Source: Holophagaceae bacterium UBA706 (GTDB lineage: Bacteria > Acidobacteriota > Holophagae > Holophagales > Holophagaceae). Taken from it: DNA of 13,784 bases. A model generated the notes under the pieces. It saw only the letters and a program-made list of their open reading frames with translations, did no database searches and had not been told where the DNA came from. A program made the position numbers and the translations under genes. This document shows, one piece after another, positions 1 through 6,922 of the stretch (its first letter is position 1; the number at the start of each line of letters is the position of its first letter). The stretch lies in the NCBI GenBank assembly GCA_002298155.1, contig DBME01000315.1, positions 1,457-15,240 on the forward strand. The letters run 5' to 3'.

Positions 1-1124
1 ATCTCGTCCGGGTCGGACAGGTCCAGGGGCCTCCCGATCATGCGGCACCAGAACATGGAGCCGTCCCCGCGGCGGAGCTGCCAGGTGATGTCCGTGAAGT
101 CGCCGCCCTGCATGGCGGGGTAGGCCGCGCGGCCCATCTCCTCGAAGGAGGCGTCGTCGGGGTAGGCGATGCGCATGGATGCGCCCAGGATCTGGTCCAT
201 GGGCCGGCCCATGATCTCCCCCAGACGGGAATTCGCCCACTCGAAGACCCGCTTGCGCACGTAGGCGATGCCCAGGGACGAGTGCTCGAGGATCAGGTTC
301 TTGATGGCGTGGGCCTTGATGAGCTCCAGGTCGGCCTGGAGGCGTTCGGTGACGTCCCGGGCCACGATCACGGCCATTTCGGGGGAGCCCCCGCCCACCC
401 GTGCCGCCCGGCATTCGAAGTGCCGCCAGCTGCCGTTCCGGTGGCGCATGCGGAACTGGGTCGTGGCTTCCTTGCCGCTCTGGAAGAGCTCCTCCAGCTC
501 CCCGCGGATCCGCTCGCGGTCCCCGGGGTGGAGCAGGGCGCCCGCGTGGATCCCCGAAAGATCCTCCAGGGTGTAGCCCAGGGCCCGGGCATAGGCGTGG
601 TTCTGATAGACGCGCCGGCCGTCCCGGGTGGTGACGGAGACCAGGTCGCCGGCGTACTCGGAGATGAGGCGGAACATCTCCTGGTTCTCCCGCAGGCCCT
701 GCTCCGTGCGCAGGAGGGCGCACTGCCAGGCCCGCCGTTCCATGGCGTGGCGCGCGGCCCGCTCCAGGAGGGGCCCATCCAGGGAACCTTTGGCGAGCAC
801 GTCCTGGGCCCCGGCCCGCAGGGCCTGGAGGGCCATGGCCTCGTCGGCGTCCCCGGCGAGGATGATGACGGCGGGACCCTCCGCGGCCCCGCAGATCCCC
901 TCCAGGGCCTCCAGGCTATGGCTTCCCGGAAGATCGGCATCCAGAAGCACCAGGTCCATGCCGCCCAGGGCGATGCGCTCCAGCCCCGAATCCAGCGAAC
1001 CCGCGGCGTGCAGGGAGGCACCGGGCATCCCGGGGGCCAGCATCCCCTGGAGCACGGCCACGAACCCGGGGTCGTCCCCGAGGATCAGGATGCGTCTGGG
1101 CGTGGCAGGTGAGGCTTCGCTCAT
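1..1124 (-). CDS. Response regulator receiver with two PAS domains (C-terminus beyond window)
   Basis: The reading frame is open from an ATG at 1124-1122 to the left edge, giving about 374 codons; the C-terminus is missing. It opens with a receiver-like domain (about residues 10-130): RILILGDDPG supplies the acidic pocket, LVLLDADLPG the phospho-acceptor Asp62, and VLAKGSL the conserved Lys. The usual Thr/Ser switch position is Ala (IILAGDADE), which may alter phospho-signalling. A PAS/PAC module follows (ISEYAGDLVSVTTRDGRRVY ... RDVTERLQADLE). A second PAS starts at LILEHSSLGIAYVRKRVFEW and is still running at the edge (DGSMFWCRMIGRPLDLSDPD). It is probably a cytoplasmic sensor, as no membrane segment is visible. 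The output domain (kinase, GGDEF or other) lies outside the window, so the exact class is open. It is divergent from the receiver-HDOD gene with 101 bp between the starts. GGATAGG lies upstream of the ATG as a plausible ribosome site. Confidence 0.82.
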   Translation of the reverse strand, partial: MSEASPATPRRILILGDDPGFVAVLQGMLAPGMPGASLHAAGSLDSGLERIALGGMDLVLLDADLPGSHSLEALEGICGAAEGPAVIILAGDADEAMALQALRAGAQDVLAKGSLDGPLLERAARHAMERRAWQCALLRTEQGLRENQEMFRLISEYAGDLVSVTTRDGRRVYQNHAYARALGYTLEDLSGIHAGALLHPGDRERIRGELEELFQSGKEATTQFRMRHRNGSWRHFECRAARVGGGSPEMAVIVARDVTERLQADLELIKAHAIKNLILEHSSLGIAYVRKRVFEWANSRLGEIMGRPMDQILGASMRIAYPDDASFEEMGRAAYPAMQGGDFTDITWQLRRGDGSMFWCRMIGRPLDLSDPDE

Positions 1125-1144
1125 GAAGTACGACCTATCCAGGT

Positions 1145-1173
1145 GTATCGTCCATCCCGGCTCGGGGTTGAAA
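1145..1173 (-). promoter_or_regulatory. Possible sigma-70-like promoter for the receiver/PAS gene
   Basis: On the minus strand TTTCAA (1173-1168) is separated by 17 nt from CGATAC (1150-1145), about 20 nt upstream of the ATG at 1124. Spacing is ideal but both hexamers are imperfect, so this is a candidate only. The 1125-1225 gap must also hold the promoter of the divergent receiver-HDOD gene; CATATA and TAGATA words there could serve, but no clear pair was found. Confidence 0.22.
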
Positions 1174-1225
1174 TTCATGCCCATATACCAGCCTACGCTA
1201 GATACAGTAGACGCCAGGGAGCGCC

Positions 1226-2431
1226 ATGGCCGCGAAAACCCGGATTCTCTTCGTCGACGATGAACCATTGGTTCTCCAGGGCTTCCAGCGGCTCCTGCGG
1301 AACATGCGGAGCGTCTGGGACATGGTTTTCGTGGACAGCGCCTTCAAGGGCCTGGAGGCCCTGGCCGAGGCCCCCTTCGACGTGGTGGTCGCCGACATGC
1401 GCATGCCGGGCATGGACGGGGCGGAATTCCTGAATCGCGTCATGCGGGAGCATCCCACCACCATCCGCATCGTCCTGTCGGGCCAGGCCGACTCCGACCT
1501 CCTCCTCAAGGTCGAGGGCGCCGCCCACCAGTTCCTTTCCAAACCCTGCGACCCGGAGATCCTGCGTTCGGTGATCCTCGCCGCCACGGACATCGGGGGC
1601 CGCATCCGCAGCGACGAGGTCCGCAAGGTCCTGGGCGGCATCGCGCATCTGCCGGTGATTCCCGCCGTCTACCAGGAGCTGGTGGTCATGGTGGAGGCGG
1701 AGGCGACCACCGTGGAGGACCTTGGCCGCGTGGTGCAGCGGGATCCGGGCATGACCGCCAATATCCTGAAGCTCGTCAATTCCGCCTATTTCGGCCTCCG
1801 GCAGCGCGTGTCGGACCCCTCCGAGGCCGTTTCCTTCCTGGGGGTGGAGACCCTCAAGTCCCTGGCCCTGGTCCACGGGATCTTCCAGCAGGTGGCGGGA
1901 TTCCCCACCTGGTTCAACGGCGGCCACCTGTGGCGGCACAGCCTGGAGACCGCCACCGTGGCGCGGGATATCGCCCGTTCCGAGGGGCTGGGCCCCGCGG
2001 TGGAGGCGGACTGCTTCACCGGGGGCCTCCTGCACGACGTGGGCCTGCTGATCCTGGCCTCGGGGCTCCGGGAGGACTACCGCCAGGTGTACGAAACGCT
2101 CCGTGCCGATCCCGGGGACGTGCCCGAGGCCGAACTGCGGATCCTGGGCGTGCACCACGGGGAGGTGGGCGCGCATGTCCTGGGCCTGTGGGGCCTCCCG
2201 GTCTCCGTGGTGGAATCCGTGGCCCGCCACCACCATCCGCCCGCCGACGCGGGCCTGTGCCCCGCACTGGTGGTCTATGCGGCGGAGTTCCTCTCGTCGG
2301 TGCAGGGGGACCGGAAGGTCTTCGGGCTGTCCCGGGAGGAGGAAGTGACGATACCGCCGGTCCTGGCACCCTGGGCGGGGCGTTGGGGACGGATCATGGA
2401 GAAGGTGCAGGATGCGGGCGGACCCAGTTAG
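1226..2431 (+). CDS. Response regulator with HDOD output domain
   Basis: This is a 401-residue two-domain signalling protein. The N-terminal receiver has Asp11/Asp12 (ILFVDDEP), phospho-acceptor Asp57 (VVVADMRMPGMDG), Ser85 (VLSG) and Lys106 (LSKPCDP). From about residue 138 an HDOD domain follows, recognised by the HLPVIPAVYQEL entry, the DPGMTANILKLVNSAYFG helix pair, SFLGVETLKSLAL, GLLHDVGLLIL, and the late HHGEVGAHVLGLWGLPVSV ... HHHPP block. HDOD domains are HD-related helical domains, usually without proven phosphohydrolase activity, and often act in signalling or regulation; the target cannot be inferred here. The ATG at 1226 has AGGGA a few bases upstream. The stop overlaps the convergent response-regulator gene by 4 nt. 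No membrane segment is seen, so it should be cytoplasmic. Confidence 0.93.
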   Translation: MAAKTRILFVDDEPLVLQGFQRLLRNMRSVWDMVFVDSAFKGLEALAEAPFDVVVADMRMPGMDGAEFLNRVMREHPTTIRIVLSGQADSDLLLKVEGAAHQFLSKPCDPEILRSVILAATDIGGRIRSDEVRKVLGGIAHLPVIPAVYQELVVMVEAEATTVEDLGRVVQRDPGMTANILKLVNSAYFGLRQRVSDPSEAVSFLGVETLKSLALVHGIFQQVAGFPTWFNGGHLWRHSLETATVARDIARSEGLGPAVEADCFTGGLLHDVGLLILASGLREDYRQVYETLRADPGDVPEAELRILGVHHGEVGAHVLGLWGLPVSVVESVARHHHPPADAGLCPALVVYAAEFLSSVQGDRKVFGLSREEEVTIPPVLAPWAGRWGRIMEKVQDAGGPS

Positions 2432-3069
2432 CTAGGCAGCTTGACACGAAACCACCAGCTTCTGGAGGTGCTCGGCCGAAGCCAGGATGTGCTTCCAGGG
2501 GGAGGGGTCCGCGGGCTCCATGGCAAGCGCATCTCCGCCTGGAGGAGGATGCCGCCGATGGGGTTCTTGAGGTCATGGAGGAGGAAGGCCTCGAGCTTCT
2601 CCCGCATTTCACGCGTCCGCAGGATGAGTTCGTTCTGGGCCTGGACGGTGGCTACGCTCACCTGCAGGTCGGCCACGAGGCCCCGGATGCGGATGAGGGC
2701 CTTGACCCGGAGCAGGAGTTCCTCCGTGCGAACCGGCTTGGTGAGGAAATCGTCGGCCCCGCATTCCATGGCTCGCGCGTAGAGTTCGCCCTCCTGCGAA
2801 CCCGTCAGGATGAGCACCGGCGTCTTGGCCCAGCCCGGCAGGGCCTGGAGCCTGCGGCACGTTTCAAGTCCGTCCATGCCTGGCATCACCAGGTCCAGGA
2901 TCACGAGGTCCGCGGTGCTGTCCGCGGCGAAGGACAGAGCGGCCGGGCCGTCGTTCACGCAGTGGGCCAGGTAGCCGGCGTGCTCCAGCTGGCGTTTCAG
3001 CGACAGGCACACAGCGCGGTCATCATCCACGATGAGGACGGTTTCCCTAGAACCCCATTCGGTCGACAT
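2428..3069 (-). CDS. Response regulator fused to a frameshifted, truncated HisKA stub
   Basis: The frame as it stands gives 213 residues. The receiver (about 10-128) is intact: VLIVDDD acidic pocket, Asp59 (VILDLVMPGMDG), Thr89 (ILTG) and Lys111 (LTKPV). A coiled-coil-like linker (about 130-160) leads into a histidine-kinase dimerisation helix with His165 (FLLHDLKNPIGGILLQAEMR). After residue 182 (near 2523) the frame turns into Pro/Ser/Arg/Trp-rich residues. A one-base shift instead restores sensible protein, MEPADPSPWKHILASAEHLQ then KLVVSCQAA and a TAG at 2434-2432, which looks like the second HisKA helix. Even so the protein ends there, with no HATPase domain. The gene may be a decayed receiver-kinase, a sequencing error on a natural short form, or a working receiver with a dead tail. 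The ATG at 3069 has AAAGGA upstream. It is convergent with the HDOD gene and divergent from the Gcr-family gene. Confidence 0.8.
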   Translation of the reverse strand: MSTEWGSRETVLIVDDDRAVCLSLKRQLEHAGYLAHCVNDGPAALSFAADSTADLVILDLVMPGMDGLETCRRLQALPGWAKTPVLILTGSQEGELYARAMECGADDFLTKPVRTEELLLRVKALIRIRGLVADLQVSVATVQAQNELILRTREMREKLEAFLLHDLKNPIGGILLQAEMRLPWSPRTPPPGSTSWLRPSTSRSWWFRVKLPS

Positions 3070-3151
3070 GGCTGTCCTTTGGTTTTCCCAACATCATGGC
3101 ATGACTGGACCGGCGATGTTTCCATGCCATCCTGTCGGCCACGGAGGGCGC

Positions 3152-5011
3152 ATGGGTTCCATCCTGCTGAACAAGGTCCTCGCCGCCGAGGCGCCCGACG
3201 AGGCCTGGTTCGAGGGAGTGCTCCGGTGGGTCCTGGATGCCGATCCCGAGGGAGGCGCCCACGCTCCCCGGTGCCGGCACCTGCAGGAGCTGGAGGAACA
3301 GCTCCAGGTCCATCCCCGGGGCCCGGAATGGCGGGCCCGGATCCAGGCCGTGTGGCGCCACACCAGCGCCGTGGGCCTCCTTGCCGACGCGGGCCTGCCC
3401 CGGCACGGGGCCTTCCTCCGCGAAGCGCTGGAACTCCTCGTGGACCGTATCGTCCCCAGCCTCGATGCCGAGAACGACCTTTCGGCCCTCCTCCACCGCC
3501 TGGAACTGACGGAGCGGGATGCCGACTGGCTGGAGAGCCTCCCCTGCGCCACCTCCCTGTGGGAGGAGCTGCTGGCCATCCCCGCCGAGGCGAGGTGGGA
3601 CGCCGTGCAGCTGCTGGCGCACCGCGCCGCGGGGCTGGGCCTCGCCCAGGACATCCTGGCCGTCGGCTCCCGGCACCGGGAACTGGATTCACCCTTCGCG
3701 CGGTTGCCTGAAGCCGTGGCGGCCCTCCGCCAGGGCGAGGATCCCGGATGGGACGGCCTGCTGGAGGCCTGCGCGCAAAGGCTCGCCGCCGCCCTGGATC
3801 ACCTGGAGATCCACGGCATCAGCACCGAGCTGGTCTACCGCCTCGACCTCCTGGAGGCCCACCTGGCCCGCATGTCCCGGCTCGTGGACGTGGAGCGGGG
3901 CAGGGTGGATGGCCGGACCTTCGCCGCCGAAGTCGTGCGTAGCAAGGCCCGGGCCCGCAGCCTGGGGGTTCTGGTGAAGGGTAGCGTCCGCCTCATGGCC
4001 CGCAAGGTCGTGGAGCATACCGGGGCCACCGGCGAGCACTACGTGGCCATGACGCGCGAGGAATGGTCGAGCACCTTCCGCTCCGGAGCCGGGGGCGGCG
4101 CCCTGACCGCCTTCACGGCCCTGCTGAAGTACGCCATCGCCGGCGCCGCCCTGGCCCCCCTCATGGCCGGGTCCGCCTTCGCGGCCAACTACACCCTCAG
4201 CTTCCTGGCCATGCAGTTCGCGGGTTTCACCCTGTCCTCGAAGCAGCCCGCCATGACCGCCGCCAGCCTCGCCGGGGCCCTGGAGGACCGCCATTCCCGC
4301 ACCCGGCTCAAGGAGCTGGTGGCGGGCATCGCCCGGAGCCAGGCCATGGCCACCGCCGGCAACGTCCTGGTGACCCTCCCGGCTACCCTCGCCCTGGCGC
4401 TGCTCTGGCGCTGGCTCGTCGGGCGCCCCTTCGTGGACCCCGCCACCGCCGCCCACAGCCTGCATGGCATGCATCCCTTTCGTTCCTGGACCGTTGTCTT
4501 CGCCATCCTCACCGGTGCCATGCTCTGGTTGGCCAGCCTCGCCGCTGGGTGGGCCGCCAACTGGAGCGCCTTCCGCCGTCTTCCGGAAGCCGTGGCCGCG
4601 CACCGCCGTCTGCGCTACTTCCTGGGCGCCGACGGCGCCGCGTGGCTGGGCGCGCAGGTGGGCCGCCATTTCAGTGGGGCCGTGGGCTATGTGGCCCTGG
4701 GCTTCCTCCTGGGTTTCGTGCCCGTGGCCTTCACCTTCGCGGGCCTGAACGTGGAAGTGCGCCACGTGACCCTCAACGCGGCCTCCCTGGCCCTCTGCGC
4801 CGTCCAGGACGCCCCCCGCTGGGCGGACATCGCCTGGGGTCTGGCAGGGATCCTCGTCATCGGCGCCTGCAATTTCAGCGTCTCGTTCTACCTGTCCCTC
4901 CGGACGGCGATGCGTGCCCGGGGAATCACGGGAAAGGAGCATCTCCTGGTCTGGCTATGGAAGGAATTCCTGCGGGAACCCATGACCTTCCTGGGGCCGC
5001 CGGCGCGATGA
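3152..5011 (+). CDS. Gcr/SpecificRecomb family membrane protein (annotated as site-specific recombinase)
   Basis: This 619-residue protein matches the family called 'site-specific recombinase' after gonococcal Gcr (Pfam SpecificRecomb). The N-terminal half (about 1-290) is soluble and helical with many Leu/Ala/Glu/Arg. The recognisable family core starts near residue 296 (GEHYVAMTREEWSSTFRSGA GGG) and runs through paired membrane helices (about 316-357) into GFTLSSKQPAMTAASLAG. Further hydrophobic segments lie near 403-428, 446-470, 508-530 and 560-585, so the C-terminal half is a multi-pass inner-membrane domain. No catalytic Tyr or Ser recombinase motif is visible, and the recombinase label is historical; the true function is unknown. 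The ATG at 3152 is chosen because GGAGGG lies just upstream. The frame extends 40 codons further, but that stretch overlaps the divergent response-regulator start and does not look coding. Confidence 0.82.
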   Translation: MGSILLNKVLAAEAPDEAWFEGVLRWVLDADPEGGAHAPRCRHLQELEEQLQVHPRGPEWRARIQAVWRHTSAVGLLADAGLPRHGAFLREALELLVDRIVPSLDAENDLSALLHRLELTERDADWLESLPCATSLWEELLAIPAEARWDAVQLLAHRAAGLGLAQDILAVGSRHRELDSPFARLPEAVAALRQGEDPGWDGLLEACAQRLAAALDHLEIHGISTELVYRLDLLEAHLARMSRLVDVERGRVDGRTFAAEVVRSKARARSLGVLVKGSVRLMARKVVEHTGATGEHYVAMTREEWSSTFRSGAGGGALTAFTALLKYAIAGAALAPLMAGSAFAANYTLSFLAMQFAGFTLSSKQPAMTAASLAGALEDRHSRTRLKELVAGIARSQAMATAGNVLVTLPATLALALLWRWLVGRPFVDPATAAHSLHGMHPFRSWTVVFAILTGAMLWLASLAAGWAANWSAFRRLPEAVAAHRRLRYFLGADGAAWLGAQVGRHFSGAVGYVALGFLLGFVPVAFTFAGLNVEVRHVTLNAASLALCAVQDAPRWADIAWGLAGILVIGACNFSVSFYLSLRTAMRARGITGKEHLLVWLWKEFLREPMTFLGPPAR

Positions 5012-5611
5012 AAGGGAAGCTTTCAGGAAATAAGACGATAACGGCATCTGGTATCATCGAGGATGAATTTAGAATTAATTCATTCATTCAGCATCAGATT
5101 ATGCAATCAATTCAGGGTAATACGTGAAAGCTAAGCCACTCGAACAAGCAACCGGTTTCCTCCAACGCCTCGTCTACATTCATTTATTCCTATCTTTTAT
5201 CTTTTCTCAGCGATCTCAGCGCCTCCGCTTTCTCAGCGATTAATTTTTTTTGTTGGTTGTTGTGGCGCCAGTAATTCTTGCGCCGACACACAAATGCAAA
5301 TAATGACTTATCGCGGAGAAGGCTGAGGCGCTGAGGACGCTGAGAAAAGATAACTGAATGATTGAATTCCAATGCGCATCATCCACCCTGAAAGGGTTCT
5401 TGATCTTGAATCTTAAGCAACCAGAAGGTCTTTTATATGTATATAAATAAGAACAAAATTAATATTTTTTAATAAATTCTTACACCCTGATTGAAAATTT
5501 TGATCCCTAGTTTGAAAAACAACTGAAAATTCTGCTTGTTACAACGCCTATTCCCTAGGTCCCTTCCACCCCCCGGGCTAGCATCGACCCGCCCCCTGGA
5601 GGTGGGCATTC
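5012..5611. other. AT-rich intergenic island of 600 bp
   Basis: This gap is conspicuously AT-rich against GC-rich flanks; for example 5461-5520 has 14 G/C in 60 bases. It contains the large inverted repeat described separately, a short palindrome TTATAT-GT-ATAATA-like element (perfect 6-bp arms at 5433-5438 and 5441-5446), and a 5-bp ACCCT/AGGGT hairpin near 5382-5394. No frame in it looks coding: the one 60-codon minus-strand frame simply reads through the inverted repeat. The final part must hold the promoter of the secreted-protein gene, but no convincing -35/-10 pair was found. Confidence 0.7.
5197..5353. repeat. Large imperfect inverted repeat with CTCAGCG-like words
   Basis: The left arm is 5197-5240 and the right arm 5310-5353, each 44 nt, separated by 69 nt. 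By hand alignment 39 of 44 positions pair: a perfect outer 16 bp (ttatcttttctcagcg), two mismatches, a perfect 11 bp (ctcagcgcctc), then 12 of 15. Within an arm CTCAGCG or variants (CTCCGCT, CTCCGCG) recur about every 9-10 nt. The transcript of either strand could fold into a long stem. The 60-codon open frame across it has no family features. From memory, similar CTC(A/T)GCG-rich interspersed repeats occur in many bacterial genomes; copy number in this genome is unknown. Confidence 0.85.
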
Positions 5612-6454
5612 ATGAACCTTCGCTTCCGCATTGCCGCTCTTTCCTGCCTTGGCCTGGTTTTCGCCCCCGCCCTGCTCGCCCAGTCCGGCGCCATGGCCCC
5701 GCCCCCGCTCATGCTGTTCGTGCGCGAGGAGGTGAAGCCGGGCCGGGGCGCCGCCCATGAAGCCACCGAGGCCGCCTGGACCCAGGCGCTCATCAAAGGC
5801 AAATCCGCTGATCACTACCTGGGCATGTCCTCCATGACCGGTCCCTCGGAAGCCTGGTTCATCATGGGCTACCGCAACTACGCCGAGTGGGAGTCCCGCC
5901 AGAACGAGTTCGACAAGAGCCCCATGCTCAAGAAGGAAGTCCAGAAGATCGCCCAGCAGGACGGCGACCTCCTCTCGGGCACCCGCACCTTCCTGGGGGC
6001 CTACCGCCAGGACCTGAGCTTCGGCCCCGACGTGGAGATCGGCAAGATGCGCTACTTCCGCATCCGCATCTTCCGCATCAAGCCCGGCCAGAACAAGGCA
6101 TTCGAAGACGGCGTGAAGGTGGCGCTGGACGCCTACAAGAAGAGCGGCTACCCCGCCTCCTTCGCCTTCTACGAAGTGAGCGCGGGCATGGGGTCGCCCA
6201 GCTTCGTGGTGCTCCGGCCCATGAAGTCCCTGGCGGACATGGACGTGCTGGACACGGCGGACAAGGCCTTCCAGGAGGCCCTGGGCGAGGAGGGGCGCAA
6301 GACCATGCAGAAGGTCTTCGCCGAAACGGTCAACATGGTGGAGAACCAGCTCTTCGCCATCAATCCCAAGCTGAGCTTCCCGGGGCCGGCGACCATCGCC
6401 AGCGATCCGGCCTTCTGGACGCCCAAGCCGGTGAAGGAACCCGCCGCCAAGTGA
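5612..6454 (+). CDS. Secreted protein with two similar ferredoxin-fold-like modules, function unknown
   Basis: This 280-residue protein starts at an ATG with GGAGGTG about 8 nt upstream. Residues 1-23 form a Sec-type signal peptide: basic NLRFR, a hydrophobic core, and likely cleavage after ALLA before QSG. The mature part shows two comparable halves. About 33-100 reads LMLFVREEVKPGRGAAHEA ... GPSEAWFIMGYRNYAEWES, and about 147-215 reads YFRIRIFRIKPGQNKAFEDG ... GSPSFVVLRPMKSLADMD. Each has a beta strand, a KPG turn, a helix carrying an acidic residue, then a Gly-Ser/Pro turn and a strand. This is the pattern of dimeric alpha-beta barrel (ABM-like) proteins, so an internal duplication of that fold is likely. 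No catalytic residues were identified. It stands alone after the AT-rich island and converges with the hydrogenase operon, 6 nt apart, so it need not be related to it. Confidence 0.8.
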   Translation: MNLRFRIAALSCLGLVFAPALLAQSGAMAPPPLMLFVREEVKPGRGAAHEATEAAWTQALIKGKSADHYLGMSSMTGPSEAWFIMGYRNYAEWESRQNEFDKSPMLKKEVQKIAQQDGDLLSGTRTFLGAYRQDLSFGPDVEIGKMRYFRIRIFRIKPGQNKAFEDGVKVALDAYKKSGYPASFAFYEVSAGMGSPSFVVLRPMKSLADMDVLDTADKAFQEALGEEGRKTMQKVFAETVNMVENQLFAINPKLSFPGPATIASDPAFWTPKPVKEPAAK

Positions 6455-6461
6455 GGCGGGT
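6439..6461. terminator. GC-rich hairpin at the convergent gene junction
   Basis: The sequence acccgcc (6439-6445), a 9-nt loop, then ggcgggt (6455-6461) can form a perfect 7-bp stem covering both stop codons of the converging genes. There is no T-tract on either side, so it is at best a weak or factor-assisted bidirectional terminator. Confidence 0.3.
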
Positions 6462-6922
6462 CAACCTGGAAGCTCCTCCATCAGAATGGTATAGGCCGCC
6501 AGCGGCGCGGCCACGGCCAGGGCGGGGCTGAGTTCGGTGGTCATGTCCTGGGGCAGGGCGATGGACAGGGTGTAGAGCACCATGTCCGGGGGTTCCTGCC
6601 CCAGGAGGTAGAAGCTGTCCAGGAGGTCCTTCAGGCCGATGTCGTGGGCCGCGAGGCTGGAGGGGAAGTCGCTGGCGTACTTCGGGACGATGCGCTGGAG
6701 GGTGCCGGGGGGGTTCCCGTCGGCGGTGGCGTCCACCAGGATGATCCGCCGGGCCTCCTGCATGGGTTCCAGCAGCACGAGGCTGCCGGTTCCGCCGTCA
6801 AGGTACTGCACGCCGGGAGGGGCCGGGGATTCCATGAGGGCCCGCACCACATGGACCCCCACCCCCTCGTCGCCCAGGAGCGTATTGCCGATGCCGAGGA
6901 CCAGGATGTCAGGACGGGTCAC
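6461..6922 (-). CDS. hyaD: [NiFe]-hydrogenase maturation endopeptidase
   Basis: This 153-residue protein of the HyaD/HybD/HoxM family removes the C-terminal extension of the hydrogenase large subunit after nickel insertion. The signature GIGNTLLGDEGVG lies at residues 10-22. The three residues equivalent to the nickel-sensing ligands of HybD are present as Glu19, Asp64 (IILVDATADG) and His93 (AAHDIGLKDL). Length is normal for the family. The start is a GTG at 6922-6920, supported by AAGGAG about 7 nt upstream inside the preceding gene; it overlaps the cytochrome b gene by 14 nt, indicating translational coupling as the last gene of the operon. Its substrate is almost certainly the large subunit at 7609-9327, which still carries a 15-residue cleavable tail. 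The symbol follows E. coli naming. Confidence 0.93.
   Translation of the reverse strand: MTRPDILVLGIGNTLLGDEGVGVHVVRALMESPAPPGVQYLDGGTGSLVLLEPMQEARRIILVDATADGNPPGTLQRIVPKYASDFPSSLAAHDIGLKDLLDSFYLLGQEPPDMVLYTLSIALPQDMTTELSPALAVAAPLAAYTILMEELPG

Noticed and set aside
3032..3151. Forty-codon upstream extension of the Gcr-family frame
   Set aside because: It overlaps the start of the divergent response regulator, has no ribosome site, and the ATG at 3152 follows GGAGGG.
1930..3711. Plus-strand open frame of about 590 codons crossing three genes
   Set aside because: It overlaps the HDOD, response-regulator and Gcr genes in the wrong frame and reads as Pro/Arg/Gly-rich non-protein sequence.
5190..5372. 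Sixty-codon minus-strand frame in the AT-rich island
   Set aside because: It merely reads across both arms and loop of the inverted repeat, and lacks a ribosome site and any protein feature.
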